64,000 nt of DNA from Liolophura sinensis (taxonomy: Eukaryota; Mollusca; Polyplacophora; Chitonida; Chitonidae): NCBI RefSeq assembly GCF_032854445.1, contig NC_088300.1, forward strand, positions 43,829,682 to 43,893,681, written 5' to 3'. The translations under genes were made by a program, and so were the position numbers. Of the stretch, positions 49,101 to 62,600 are shown piece after piece; the first letter of the stretch is position 1; each line of letters begins with the position of its first letter. The notes beneath the pieces were generated by a model. That model was given only the letters and a program-made list of their open reading frames with translations. It was not told where the DNA came from and searched no databases.

Positions 49101-50337
49101 CTATTGTAGATGACGCAGAAACATTTCCACCATCCGTCATTGTGGCAACGGATGGTGTATGGGACAATTTGTCAAGCTGTAATATGCCCACTGCCATTGT
49201 TAAAACTCTCTCGTGTTTATCAGGCATCTTATCAACATTTTATTTCAGTCCAGGACATAATTAATTAATCCAAGGTCACATAAAAAGTAGGTCAAAAAAA
49301 ATCTCCTTGAAAAAGTCCCTCTAATGGAAGGTAGGCATTTCATTCGCCTTGTATTTTGGGACAAATGAGCAAAACAAGACCAGTGACGCTATGTGTTCGA
49401 ATCTAGCTGCTATTAATTTAGCCGTGACGTTAAGTTTGTCACATACTTGTCGAGGTTCTGCCCTTTTTCTCAGCTCATAAGTCACCGCCTTGTAAGTACA
49501 TTGTTTTGTTAGTACAGCGTAAATTCAATCCAAATAAACTAATTCGTAAAGAAAAAACGGAAAACAAACAAACGAAATAGAGAAACAGGTCTGACGTACA
49601 TTCATAAAAATTCATTCATGAATGTGCATTTTGTAAGAGATAAGACTTCATGTTTTCAAGTAGTGTGGCCTCCTAGGAAGGCCCTCCGATTACAACTATT
49701 TAACTACTGCTTCATTAGAGGCGAAGTTAGGAGGCAAAATTTAATAGTTTAACTCGGTATGGTTATTTTCGGCCGAAATTTCACGGTTTCATGCTGAATG
49801 ACTAACGATATAACACAGCTGAAGGCTGAATACACACTTCATAAGGCACAGCGTGCACGAAGCCTAGAAAACACTAGTGCTAAACATCAAACTGGAATAT
49901 GCTTAACGCCCACCATGTCTAATGATGTGGCAGGGTCTGTCTTCATTATCATGGGATCTTTACAACAAAGCGTGCTCAACGTTTCTCACACCTCAAATGT
50001 TCCTCTTTGCTTGGGTTGTGTATTGTATATGCAGCATCTACCAATTCAGTAGACTCGGTAGTGCAGTAGACTCGGTTACACGATCAAGTCAAGGGCAAGA
50101 CGTTCAACAAACATATTTATTTTAAGAGTTTTATTTATATTTCACCCAAGGATTCCTTTGGGTTAAAAGCATATGAACATCTTTGTGGATCTCATGTTTA
50201 AAACCAGCACCATCTGAATACCTTTCGCGTACATGAGTACACTTATGTACATGTACATGTAACGTGGTTGAAACTTACGCCGTTCTGAATGTGTGCTTAT
50301 AACCGCGATACAAGGTCAATACATGCACGATTTTGAT
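46111..50337. other. No convincing gene
   Basis: Apart from the weak frame at 47108-47398, nothing was recognised. Confidence 0.45.
47108..47398 (-). CDS. Weak open frame, 96 residues, possibly repeat-derived
   Basis: ATG start (MASLRLVFVENRVKAAV) to TGA, with protein-like composition and no domain I recognise. The region contains a small palindrome-like pair, GGTTCATCCCAAAGTAGC, which could reflect a dispersed repeat instead of a gene. No splice or promoter support. Confidence 0.12.
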   Translation of the reverse strand: MASLRLVFVENRVKAAVTLRKPLFPLHVQALKEHKPSLLVSFKINEPSAKTENVFCSFQQLLWDEPKCPTPLSHAMTALTCCLRLSYGKPVKPSTL

Positions 50338-50510
50338 TAGTTTATCGTTATTTTACGCCATTCTCAAGAATTGTTCACTTACCCGATGGCTGCCAGTTTT
50401 ATGGATGGAGGAAACCGGAATGCGCTGAGTAAAACATTGAGCTCTGGCAAGCTATTAACGAACTGTTTTACATGAGACATACAAATACATTCACAACTAG
50501 CGTATTGGTG
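50338..50510 (-). mobile_element. Second-type SINE, diverged, reverse orientation
   Basis: TTATTTTACGCCATTCTCAA, GAATTGTTCACTTACC and ATGGAGGAAACCGGAATGC follow the reverse SINE order; then CTGGCAAGCTATTAACGAAC and GCGTATTGGTG follow a core that differs from the 45.4-kb SINE but matches 54.4 kb. It is probably a subfamily with a different middle. Confidence 0.65.
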
Positions 50511-51989
50511 AAACACAATTGCTTTTCAACGAAAGTTAAACTGCTCCACGAGATGAACGATGAACACCAAGGTTCTACGAACAGTATGAGCAGGAGGATC
50601 TACAAACTCTCTGTCCAAGGCCAGGTTAGGTCTTAAATGTCGTCTGTCTGATCGACTGAAAGGCAAGCACCCATCACATAGAATACAATGCATGATAATA
50701 TATTGCATAATATATCTTTGTTCACATACATTTAGTTATCAAGCAAATCAAAATCAAGCACACAAGCTACTCTTGGCTTTCTTAGTCCGGCACTGGCGTG
50801 AATACCGCCTAGAAGAAGTGGGTCTGAGTTGTCCAGGGGGCGGAGGTAATCCCGACACTGTCGTGACGACATGAATATGCCAGAGCAATGAAGTTATTTT
50901 AATCTACATTAAAAAATTGAGTTAATGTCCATTAGAACTGTTCGGGGTTTGACAACTTATCATAACAGTGCTGAAAGGCCCTTGGGTCCTGTACAGAGAT
51001 ATTAAACAGATGATATCTTTCGGCCACGTCTATTTTACCTGCCAGGTGACATGAATCAGCCATTCTTGGGCCTACAGCTATAAGCAGACATGTAGGAAAT
51101 TGTGTTGACGACAGCAGCTGATAAGCCCATTATTCTCATCAGCGCAGCAACGACGTTTAAACTGCTACGGATTGCTAACGGGGATACGAGCCCCAGCTAC
51201 CATTACCAAGGCGTAGTGATTTATTGCATTACTATTTTGCATGTCATTTCGTTTTGATCTCGACGATATTTTTATCGGAAACTCCTTGACACGCGTAAAG
51301 TGGTTTCTCAAATCACTTAAATCCCGGTGTATTCTGTTGAAACTTTACATTCAGGCCGTGAAATAACAATATGGGCGTATAAATGATTTTGAATTTGCTC
51401 TTTGTGAATAAAGCTCTCCTGATTTTCTACTCATTATTACAGGCTGATGTGAACTTTAAATCCATCATCAGTATTGTATTATCTGTTAATTTGTTGATCA
51501 AGTACCATCTTCCTTGGTTCCTTGAGATAAGATGCAAAAACGTGTGCAACTAAGAATAAAAACAAAAAAATACTGAGCTCAAAATTTGAAATCATGTAAA
51601 TATTCCAAAATATATTTAATTTGTTCTTTAATTTCAGTTATTTAAGTTTCGTGTGTAAGCATATTCCATATCCTTCTAGGTATTTATATATTAGCCAACG
51701 CTGTTAATGTATCCGGCTTCGCGCTTGGTATCAAGTATAAAAGCGAGGCAATGTGACATAATGCACAATACTGGCCTGTCTGGGATACTATGGCCAAGTA
51801 ACCAGCCAGGAGATCAGTGTAGCCCTGCGAAGGAACCTTGTCCAGTCCAGACTGTGTTGGGGAAATAATGTTCATTACCCTGCCGCATGCGAAAATAAAG
51901 ATCTGCTGGAAGAGTACAGCTTATGCAGCGTTCATACTCAGCCACAGACAAAGTAGATATAACACCAGTATTAACCTCGTATTGGCGTG

Positions 51990-53480
51990 TACGCGGATTC
52001 AGTAGGTGTTTGCCTTTACAGTATTATAACATATGTTCACTAAGTGTGATAGCATCTGACTTTCTGTACGTTGATTCAATAGTTGTATAACCTATGATTG
52101 TTACAAAATTCGTCATAAAAAGTGTTATAACCTAAGACTGCCTTTACACTGATTGAATACGTATTGTAATATACAACTGGCTGCACTCCGATTCAGTAGG
52201 TGTAATCACGTTAGACTGCCTTTACTCTGATTGAATACGTTTTTTTAAATCTACGATTGGCTGCGCTCCGATTCAGTAGGTGTTATAACCTCAATCTGCC
52301 TTTACACTGATTGAATAGATAATATAATCTACGACTAACTGAACTCCGGTTCAGTAGGTGTTGTAACCTCAGACTGCCTTTACACTGATTGAATACGTTT
52401 TTTTTTATCTGCGATTGGATGCGCTCCGATTCAGTAGGTGTTATAACCTCAATCTGCCTTTACACTGATTGAATAGATAATATAATCTACCACTAACTGA
52501 ACTCCGGTTCAGTAGGTGTTATAACCTCAATCTGCCTTTACACTGATTGAATAGATAATATAATCTACCACTAACTGAACTCCGATTCAGTAGGTGTTAT
52601 AACCTCAATCTGCCTTTACACTGATTGAATAGATAATATAATCTACGACTAACTGAACTCCGGTTCAGTAGGTGTTATAACCTCAATCTGCCTTTACACT
52701 GATTGAATAGATAATATAATCTACCACTAACTGCACTCCGATTCAGTAGGTGTTACAACCTCAGACTTTCTACACCCTGATTCAGTAGTATTATAACCTA
52801 CGATTGTCTGTGCACGGATATCAGTCGGTGTCATAGCTTTTGGCTATGAGTAAGTGAGTGCTTGGGGTTTAACGTCGTACTTAACAATTTTTCAATCATA
52901 TGACGACGAAGGAATCCTTAGAGTGCATGTAACGTACCTTCTTGTTGCAGGAGGGATTTCCACCGCTCTTTTATCTAGTGCTGCTTCACTGAGATGCCTT
53001 ACCGAAGGCAAGTAAGCCGCCCCCGGAGCCATTATATTGATACGGGTCAACCAGTCGTTGCACTATCCCCTTCGTGCTGAACGCCAAGTGAGGTAGTTAC
53101 AACTTCCTCTTTCAAGGAGTATGTGTGAGTCGACCCAGGATTGACTGTTCCCAAAGTGGACGCTCTTCTGACTGTGTGTACGGTGATTCAATAGTATAAC
53201 AGCCAGTGACTTTTCACTGATTCATTAAGCGTTATAACCTTATGACATTCAGTGTTACCTGTGATTGTCCCTTGATCCAATACACTAGATGTTTTGTACG
53301 CTGATTCAGTACACATTTATCACATTTGACTGTGCACAACTTCAAACCATATTATAACCTCCAATTGTCTTTTCACTGATTCAGTACTTATTATAATCTC
53401 CGACTATGTGTATACTGCTTCAAAACTGTATATAGCCTCTGACTGCCTTTTCCCTGATCCAATACTAATTACTACCTTAT
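51990..53480. repeat. 78-bp minisatellite made of two related half-units, interrupted by a dispersed repeat
   Basis: The unit phase marker CCTCAATCTGCC or CCTCAGACT recurs at 52289, 52367, 52447, 52525, 52603, 52681 and 52759, giving periods of 78, 80, 78, 78, 78 and 78. Each unit has two similar halves of about 39 bases, one around CTGATTGAATAGATAATATA and one around GTTCAGTAGGTGTTATAACC. Diverged units precede it from about 51990. Single half-units continue after the inserted repeat (52838-53180), with GATTCAATAGTATAAC, CACTGATTCAGTACTTATTA and so on to about 53480. Confidence 0.9.
52838..53180 (-). mobile_element. Dispersed mollusc-type repeat (SINE-like), inserted in the 78-bp array
   Basis: The block runs from AGTAAGTGAGTGCTTGGGGT, TTAACGTCGTACTTAAC, CATATGACGACGAAGGAATC and CACCGCTCTTTTATCTAGTG through ACGGGTCAACCAGTCGTTGC and TGCTGAACGCCAAG to GAGTCGACCCAGGATTGAC and AAAGTGGACGCTCTTCTGAC. 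From memory this sequence is common in mollusc DNA; I have not searched. The final part (GACCCAGGATTGA, GGACGCTCT) could be a reversed tRNA-like head, hence the minus orientation, which is an inference. No target-site duplication was recognised. Confidence 0.8.
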
Positions 53481-54327
53481 TTAAAACACAGTATCATGGT
53501 CTCTATGCACTGATGTACGTATCATTGCCTATTCTCTTATTTAGTGTGTGCCATAGCTTCCTATATTACTTCAGTCAGTTCTCTTCAAGTTCAGTTTTCT
53601 AGCTAAAAAATGAATAAGTACATTTGGGTGTAGCGACATTCAGTTACATGTACTGCTTATCAGCTTGTCTATTGGATTTTTCTATTTTTCATGTCTCCTG
53701 TCAGAAAAAAGTGTCATTCACATAACCTACAGAATAGGTCCAGTATAGCATCGGTGGTGTTATTCTCTTCAGCACTATACATCAGTTAATCAACCCGAAT
53801 GGCCTCTGGGTAAACACAAGCAACTACTCAGTGACGCACGCCAAGCGATTCTATGAGGCAGCCGCTTATTCTCAACTGGCGTGCCAATAAACGAACTAAG
53901 CACTCTTGAAAAATATTCATAAGTTAACTCTCTATTCAAAGTCTCCACGGGAGGACATATCACCAGTTTGAAAAAGATTTTGGACAGTCACATGGAACAT
54001 ATAGCACAGTAGATTCTGGAGAAAATAACAATAAATGTAAACATAAATCATGAAGAGCATTTCCTTGTATAGATATATCTTAGGCTTAATCGTATTGCTT
54101 CTGTGATTTGGGAAACTCATTTGCTCTGAAAGAACAATAGACCGAAAGCCTGCCATGGAAACCGGTTCACACCATTGCCGAAAACATAATAGACGAACAG
54201 CAATAAAATACACACTTAGGAGGCAAATGAGGATATTTCCAATATTTACGATGCCTTGATCACCAAGCCAACAAAGAATGTATTACTTATTTATCTGAAG
54301 TTTTGACATACACGATTGCAGTCTGTT

Positions 54328-54445
54328 TTGTTTTGCGTGGAGGAAACTGGAGTGTTGGGGGCAAACCATCGACCACTGGCAAGCTACTGGCGAACTTCTT
54401 CACATGTGACGTACACGGGTATTCACAACTATTTGTGGAAGACCC
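54328..54445 (-). mobile_element. Second-type SINE core fragment
   Basis: GTGGAGGAAACTGGAGTG, GCAAACCATCGACCACTGGC, AAGCTACTGGCGAACTTC, TTCACATGTGACGTACAC and GGGTATTCACAAC parallel the 50.4-kb copy. The open frames on both strands here are read-through of this repeat. Confidence 0.65.
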
Positions 54446-55324
54446 GTTAAACTGTTCAAACGGCAGCAGGAGCTTGGTAAAGCAGGGCCATATGCAAACT
54501 ACAATGTCTAAAGCCAACGTTACAACCGAACCTTGTTTGTCTTCCAAGCGAATATGAACTGTATGTTGTCTGTTCTCAGTTAAACAAATAGAAAAGCACA
54601 CCAAAAGATCCATCATAGATCAGAAATAGTATTTTGCAGTGGGCGATATATTTATTTTTTAAAAGAACTCCATTCTCAAAAATTAAATTCTGGGTGAGGG
54701 AAACTATAGTGACCGTAGTTACTGGCGATTTCTTCACTTTATTTACTACAGATCATACTGGTACAAGGTAAGAGAGTTCAAACATGCAAGACAGCACCGT
54801 CGACTATCTATTATTACCTAGACCCATAGACGTCCCTATCAGGGAAGGACATTCAACCCACGTCTCGCCTGATTTAGCCATGGAAACAGTGAGCATCACA
54901 ACATCTGCCGTTACACTGTTATTATAAGGCTGGATACACTGACCTTGGATAATATACCTCATTTCACATTATTAAGACAATGTCATCGATGTGTACAATA
55001 ACTGGCATATTACACAGTTTCAATATAAACCATAGGAAAAAAAGATGAAAACGATAACATTTTATGTGTAATCTCCCACTCGAACTACTTCTATTGTATT
55101 CATATGACACTGGGTGATTTCGTCTGTTTTCTAGCACAACAGGTGTAAACTGATGATCATTATCATTTATTGCAAAGATCGTACCATCATTCCATGATTT
55201 ACGACAATTACCAACGAATTTTCAGTCGAAGATTGCGTTAGCTAATCGTAAGTGTAGGAGTAACTGAGATTTGGCAATCTTGTCTCAAAGTATTTTTCAC
55301 ATCCTGTTCTAAGTGACATTGGTG

Positions 55325-55410
55325 GGGATGCCTGCCAGCAATGTGCGAATAGTCATGGGTTTCCCGCAGGCTTTGCCCGGTTTCCTCCTAGCATAATGCT
55401 AGCCAATCAA
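55325..55410 (+). mobile_element. SINE core fragment
   Basis: AATAGTCATGGGTTTCCCGC, AGGCTTTGCCCGGTTTCCTC and CTAGCATAATGCTAGCC match the central SINE on the plus strand; both ends are missing. Confidence 0.7.
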
Positions 55411-58400
55411 TAATCACAAGGCCAATTCCCAAAACGAAATATTACATAAACCACCAACAACTAGGTAAAAACAGAAAGTATAAAAACTGCTCTTGTCTTC
55501 CACCAGTGTGCTCATATACATATGTGAGTATGTCACATGTAGAAAAGTGTACCAGTTCCTATTGTGACAGATAAGTAGTTTATTCCGGGAATTCCGATTA
55601 ATATAAGCGGGTTAAAACCTTAATAAAATATCATCAGGGAAACAACTTAAAGCCTACCTAATAATACAACAGTTTGTTATATCTAAAACAAAAACCACTT
55701 AACACTACGCACAAGTAATTAAGATCGAATACTTTCAGTGTTCCTTCTGATGCTGTTCACTTGGGGGAATAATGGGGAACGCGTAAAACTCCTTGCTGCC
55801 TGTATCAAGACCGTCCAAAGCTGTGAACTCATTTGTTCTGTCCTTTATTACGTCACAATTATCGGTGTACGTATTCTCGTAAAACATGCATGAAGTACAC
55901 TGGCATTGCAACGTCACAGAAGAAAACAATGCGTTTTACTGTCATTTGGACCATCTGTGTAGCTCGTCATCGAGTCTTCCATTAGCATGAAATAAAAAAT
56001 TAGCTAGAGGGATTATAGAATTACACCCCAGCCCTCTGCTGTCCTGAGCACTGTAGCCGTATAGTGGTGATCTACCCGTCTGGAGTTCTTATCTCAGAAC
56101 CTCACACACAATGGTTTTTTAGGGAACTGAAGCACCGGATTCTATGCTCTGTTCTGACGCACAATTGATGTTTATTGGGTCTATGAAGGTAAAAGCAGAT
56201 GGAAATTGCCATTGGAATGGCTTTTCGTGTCCACAAAAACTGGCATTAATTTGTAACAATACACTGATGTATGGTTTGTTCTTGGGTCAAATCTTCTTAA
56301 TATGAGTGGCCAAAGTACCATGTCCTTAACGGATGCCTTCAACACTATATTAAACAAACGTAAAATATCAGACATGAACAATATTAAAGAAAAACATATA
56401 CTACTTAGTGCCTCCAGCGAGATTGCGACTTGGTTCCCTCTTAAGCATACACTGAATACAGAGCAGTGTAATTGTGTGTTGACTTTGGTTCAGCAAGTTT
56501 TTGTTCTTGAATATTATCAGTAGCTAAAATGAAACTCTGCATGTTTACAATCAAGTTTAAAGGCATTTTAACAGTGTTGCTATATGAAAGGTGAATGACA
56601 CAAGCATAATAAGCCAGGAGCCAAACTATGCAACACTTCATCATATACGCAGTTGTATGTAGATCTAGTGCATGAAAACAGCAAAGGTAAAGGATTTTTT
56701 TTGGATAGTGGTTTAACACTACACGAAAGTCTTCGTCACATAAGATTGCAGTGAGTTTTGGGGGTGGAGAATATGACCAGAATCCAACATCACCGATGTA
56801 CTGGGGAACTCAAGAGTGACGTGTCGTATAGGTGGAAGACAAGTGATCTTTAGCGAACTTTAGCGGACTTCATCCAACACCGAGGAAAGGCAAAAAACTT
56901 AACTCTTCCACATCCCGCTCACCATGAGAAAATTGGCATGATGTTCAGGTATTGACGAAATTGGTCTGGAATTGGCAAATGGATGGATGGAAATCTGTTA
57001 AACATACCTTTAGCCAAAGTAAGTATATTATTGCTCTCCGTGGTTGCTGAATGACGGCATTCCCAAAGATTATGCACATGCATGTGGTATGCGGAAGGTT
57101 TTGAATGGGAAAATTGCGCTCGTTAAATCGTTCACTGTCCAAGAGTTTGATTACATTTCAGAAATGTCAGACATGACGGTGGCGTGGAAAATGTACAGCC
57201 ATTCCAGTTTTACCTGTGTTATACAAATTATTTGTCTGACGACTTGAAATGGCATCACAAAATGGCAGAGTTCCATCTTAGATAAATCTAATTATGTATG
57301 TACTTTTGTCTGAACGTCTTTTTACTCTCAAATATAAGAAATCTGGAAGATATAAGAATACCACAAATCCATCTTATGGTAATGACCCGTGTTACAAAAA
57401 AAGGTTCTGGGCCTGTAGTACTACATTGGGCCCATGCAAAATCACACGTCTAGTTTACTAGGTAATCCTGAGTAAATCGTTTCCACCTGAAAAACCAAAC
57501 GAAAGTTAACACTTAACTTTCCTTGCCTCACAAGAGAAAACCAGAATAGCATAGAGGGTCTTTACCAGTTGGTAACAGCCGATAACGGCTCTGCAATTGA
57601 CAGTAAGTGAAAGCCTGTGTAAAACAACATACAGTTTAAACACCGTAATGTCTTATACAAACAAATCAATGTACACAGTGGTCACGGGCAACATATGGGT
57701 GATAGAAAAACGCCTGTCTCCCCGTAAACACTTTACCTCTTCAATATATCAACTTTCAAAACAAAAGCAAAACACGCACGCTTTTCCCGAACGAATAACC
57801 CATTAACAGCTAGATTTAAACAGTCGGTTTTGACGAGTGTTTACATGGAAAAGAACTCCCTGTCCCATATCCGTGAAATTGATACGTTGTATTAACGGCC
57901 TATTTCTGTAATAAAACTCTCTTGTAAGTGTACTAATTAAATATTGTACTATACAGGAGTGTAATACTGTCTATATATAACAGCGAACTGATAAGCTGTA
58001 TTATAACGTTTGATATCGGTGAATACTAACCCGCAGCAGCTGTGACCTTTCATATGTCAGCCTCACGTGCAGTTTAGACAGGAGTTATCAGCAACATTTC
58101 TGCGATGGATTGCATAGATACCTTTATGACCAGATTGTTAACATTCATTCTGCAGCTCATTGAATACATAACCTAATAATACTGCTATCAAACTAGCAAA
58201 TAAAGAAACTAAAATTGGCTTTTGAGACATTTTTAACTCATGACGAATCTTGACACATTCGCCTGCGGTCACTTACAGCTCACTTCATTACACCATAATC
58301 GTCTACTAACAAACCAGAGTACACTGGTGTACGAGTACATGTGCATAGGAACAAAATACTTCATATTTTAACACAGCATTGAGCTAGCCGTCATACCTCC

Positions 58401-59628
58401 GTTTCTCGCGGCTTTTTACGCATTCAAAAAGCCAGAATTGCCTAAACAAGCCGTGCACTATGGCCATATAGTACCTTCTGTCAGAGATGCACATTTCATC
58501 ACACAGGTGTTCGACCGATGTGCATGCATACGCGACAAAAATCAAATAATGTTTGACCCGAACTATCGCCTCTTTTCTCGTCGTCATATGACTGAAAAAG
58601 TACGAGGTTAAACCCCACTCACTCGACTCTTTTCCAGATCGTTAAGCATTATCTAAGCTATACAGATCAATAAGACACAACACGTTATACAATTAATGGC
58701 GACCTTGTTGTTGTTAATTTTACCGGTACGTTTCCTGTGTTAACGCGAATGCTGGACATTTTTCGGTGTGAACAGTGGATGGAATGAATGGAACATTGCC
58801 ATATAAGTAGCGCTGTGGTGAGACATAGCAACGAATTTTCACCGCCGGACCTGAGAGTTTTCTGTCAAAAAGACTAGATGTGTTATCGCGCCCACTCAAA
58901 CTAGGCCTGACAAATCCTGTTTCATCCAGAACAGGGCCATGTTACCCATACATAACGGTTTATTTCCGTGGTAAAGTACCCTGACTTCTATTTATGTAAT
59001 ATATTAATACAAAAAAAAAAAAAAAAACACTGACCAATTGTGCCGTAATATCTCATTACCACAAATTTGCGAGTGAATTCAGTCCGAAAATGCCTTTTCA
59101 TCATTTTTATCATTTACTCCACTCACTAAAAAGTCGTTATCTCTTTTGCTGTTTGGCAAGCTGAACGCCAATTTTCTTCCTGGCTCTTAATGGACGACTT
59201 TGTCACATCGTTACAGACGAGTTAGCCTTTTCGTTCTGTTTATCTGAATAGTATATATAAGTATACACTGCATGAACCTGTAAATAGATGACTATCACAT
59301 TTGACAAAGACTGACACGGAATGTCGACTGAAGGTCTGTACAACAGTAAAATAGAGCAGGCGATTGTCCAACTTCAGTGCTGTGCTCTCTCACAGCGACG
59401 TTCATTAGAGACGATTGCTTTCTGACGTTGTCCTCGCTCAAGTAGCAGGGCGTTGTAAATGATGGATATGACATAGTCACGATTGCGTCAATGCCACGAG
59501 AAAGTCTGTCAGCGAGTGGTTCTCTAAAACCACACGGTTGAGGGCAAAATCGATCGGAAAAAATTTCCCATATATCAAAGAGGAGTATATTGTGCTGTAA
59601 TATTCTAAATGAACTGCCAATTTCTCAG
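55411..59628. other. No gene seen
   Basis: AT-rich DNA with only short frames and the A tract at 59011. Confidence 0.5.
59011..59027. repeat. Poly-A tract (17 A)
   Basis: A homopolymer with no recognised retroposon attached. Confidence 0.85.
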
Positions 59629-59684
59629 TCAGCATTAAGGTGGGAGAAAACAGGCAGCGCCCGGGGGAAACCCACGGCCATCTA
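59629..59684 (-). mobile_element. SINE core fragment
   Basis: CAGCATTAAGGTGGGAGAAA, ACAGGCAGCGCCCGGGGGAA and ACCCACGGCCATC match the reverse SINE core; the tail and head are absent. Confidence 0.7.
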
Positions 59685-62600
59685 CGAAATAGAAAAATAT
59701 TGTTTGAACAACGTAACGAGTATCTTAGAATCGTTTAGATATATACTGGATATTGGATGAACATAGTTTCTGCACACTTAGTCCTATATAGGAAATGGCT
59801 GCTTTTTCTTAGGCATTACAAAAGGTGACAATGATTTGAATGGTTTAGTTTGAATACTGACAGAATCCAACTGTATAGGCATGTTTCTGTTTTCACAATT
59901 TTTTTTTAGATTTGGAGTATAAACGGTACTTTAAAGCCTGTAAAGGTCAGGGCCTCGCTTTATGAAGCAGGGGTAACACGCGACCGTGTCAACACATAAT
60001 TAAGGCATACTTCATCATGTTAAATGCATTGGATGTTGCATTTTATAACAGCTGTGTAAAGTGGGCCTCTGGCGATGGGAACGATCTTGGTGGTTTATAT
60101 GGCTATACTATCGATATGCTATCGATATACTACTGGGTAATCAGTCTCAACATTTAAGCATGAAACTATACCAAAAGCAGGTACTCTATCATCCTGACAT
60201 AAGAAAAAACAAGGCATTATTGGGATATAATGGTCTGCATCTAAATGTGGCTTGACTTAAGCCAAAATTCTCCAGCATGACCGGTCAAAATATTATAAAA
60301 GTACTTTGTAATCTCATGATGAATTAAGCATACAGAAGTACCTCATGTGGACGAACTTACCGCTTCTTCTCACTCAGAACCTTTTGAACACATGTATATG
60401 CGCCTTATACTAAAAATGAAACCCTAATGTAAACGCAAAACACATTCCAACTAAAACTTCAAGTTGAACCTAACTATTTGACAGTTCATCGGATAATTGC
60501 GCTTAAACATTACAGCAGAGCCTGTGTATGCAGTTAGTTATGATCTGGGTCACAATATTATATTGCTACTTTAGACATCCCTGTAATTAAAGTTAGCCTG
60601 AAAACCAAAATTCAACCAATTTAACCTCCGGAAATTAGAGGCACCTGATAAAAGCGAATCTGAAGCACTATAACATTGGGTTGCGGATAAGAAAGCTTAC
60701 ATACCGGTGCCCAGCATTCTGTCCGTTGTTGGGGGCGCTGGCAGCTTGAACAATCTCCGTCTAGGTTGAAATGACCTCACACAAGTAAATGTCCGCCGGT
60801 GTTACGGTAATCCTCTAATTAGCTGTTGACAGGGATATAAGAGAGGAGCTCTCTCCGAGCAACAACCACGACTTAGGCTTGCGCGTCTTTCCGGAGAATC
60901 ACCGATCAATGAGAAGCCTGTGTTCAGAATCAGGGTAACAGGCAGCGGTACTGAGTATAGACTTCAGCCCATGAATATCACTGCTTAACTTTATAACGGT
61001 ATACCGTGCAGCTTTATCCTTGCAAATTCGGCCCAAGTTATTCTGACAAATATAGGATGTAAGCGCAAATTGATTATGATCATACGGGATTTAAAGTCAA
61101 GTTATAAACAATTCAGATAGTGGAAGACGAACTTACTATCTACTTTAAAGAAGATATATCATGATGCAAATGCCAGAAAGACAGACAAAACCCATGTCTT
61201 CCTGATTAAAACATTGGACATTGATAGTGAACACTTAGTTCTTGAACGATCTGCACAAAAACTTAATTTAATTGAATTTTTTTTTGTTATCGCTGTGAAG
61301 ATAAAAATATGGTCAAAGATGTCTTACGGATATGTGCAGTAATTTGTCATAATAACAGATAATCAGAATTTTTAAAAACGACGCTATATTATTCATCAGA
61401 AGCTGCGCTGGGTTAATACTCTTGCGTGTTTGACAAATACATTGAAAAGCCGAAGTGGAATTTTCTTGGAAAACTTTATTTGTTTCTACGGAAACCACTC
61501 TTAATCCAACTCTTAACGGTTGTCTTCAGTACTCAATCGGTTTAAAAAAAGAAACTCTTACAAAATTGTCTCTACAAATGATCTAAATGCATAATCTGTA
61601 TTGAGTGATTAGGTGCCTTTAATTACAACATGCAAGGTTGTCTTTTCTACGAAAGGCCCATGCAGACGATGCAAATGACAAAAAACCCAGGCTGAATTGA
61701 CCAATACGCTTAAATGCACTGCTTCGACTGCATATCCAGAATCTTCCATTTACTTCAAAGATTCTTTGGCTAAGCTAGATCTTCTTGCTGAAACATAACC
61801 CATTCTGCCAAGCAATAACCTACACAGAATGCTTGAGGACATACCGTGGTGCCCCAGATTTTTTTTACCTGTCGACTAATCTGAAATCAATCTAATCCGT
61901 AAAACAAGAATACTTCAAAGTTCGAAGCATCTGTGTAAACCGCAAAAAGAAAAATGTTTAAACGCTTGAAAGATGCCTGCACCATTCACATGCGCTGTTC
62001 TTGAAATGTGATGTTCACCAACGAAAATCCAACCAGATTATTATGTTAAAAAGTATAATGACCTCCTTCATTCAATGCTGCGAGCAGCAGTTTTTTTTTT
62101 ACCATAAACCCAGGACTTTAGACTGGCACACTAAGCTGAACAACAGGTGTTACGAGGCCAAAAACTAAAACCCGATTTAACCTGGGGCAAAATTTGGCGA
62201 ATTCACTTGTAACGCCAGTTTCTTTCTAGGGTACGGTTTGTTTCATCATAAATATATAGATAGTTTAACAGGGTACGGTACGTTTCATCACAGGTATGTC
62301 GATAGTTTAACTGATCTTCTATCACCATTAATTGGTTTGCAGGAATAACACTGAGGTTCAAAAAAAAATCTGAATAATCCGCTAACAAAATGTCTCCATA
62401 ATATGATGTGAAGCAGGGACATATATATATACAGACGTTTAAGTCAACATACCCAAGTTTTCATCGATTTCTTGAACTATCAAACAGTTATAGAAACATA
62501 CAAAGGTGGACAAAAATGTAGTGTTAAAATCAGAGAATTCTAACGCTGAACCAGGGTTCGGAAGTGAGACAAGGGTGTAGAAATTTGTCCTCTTCAGCTC

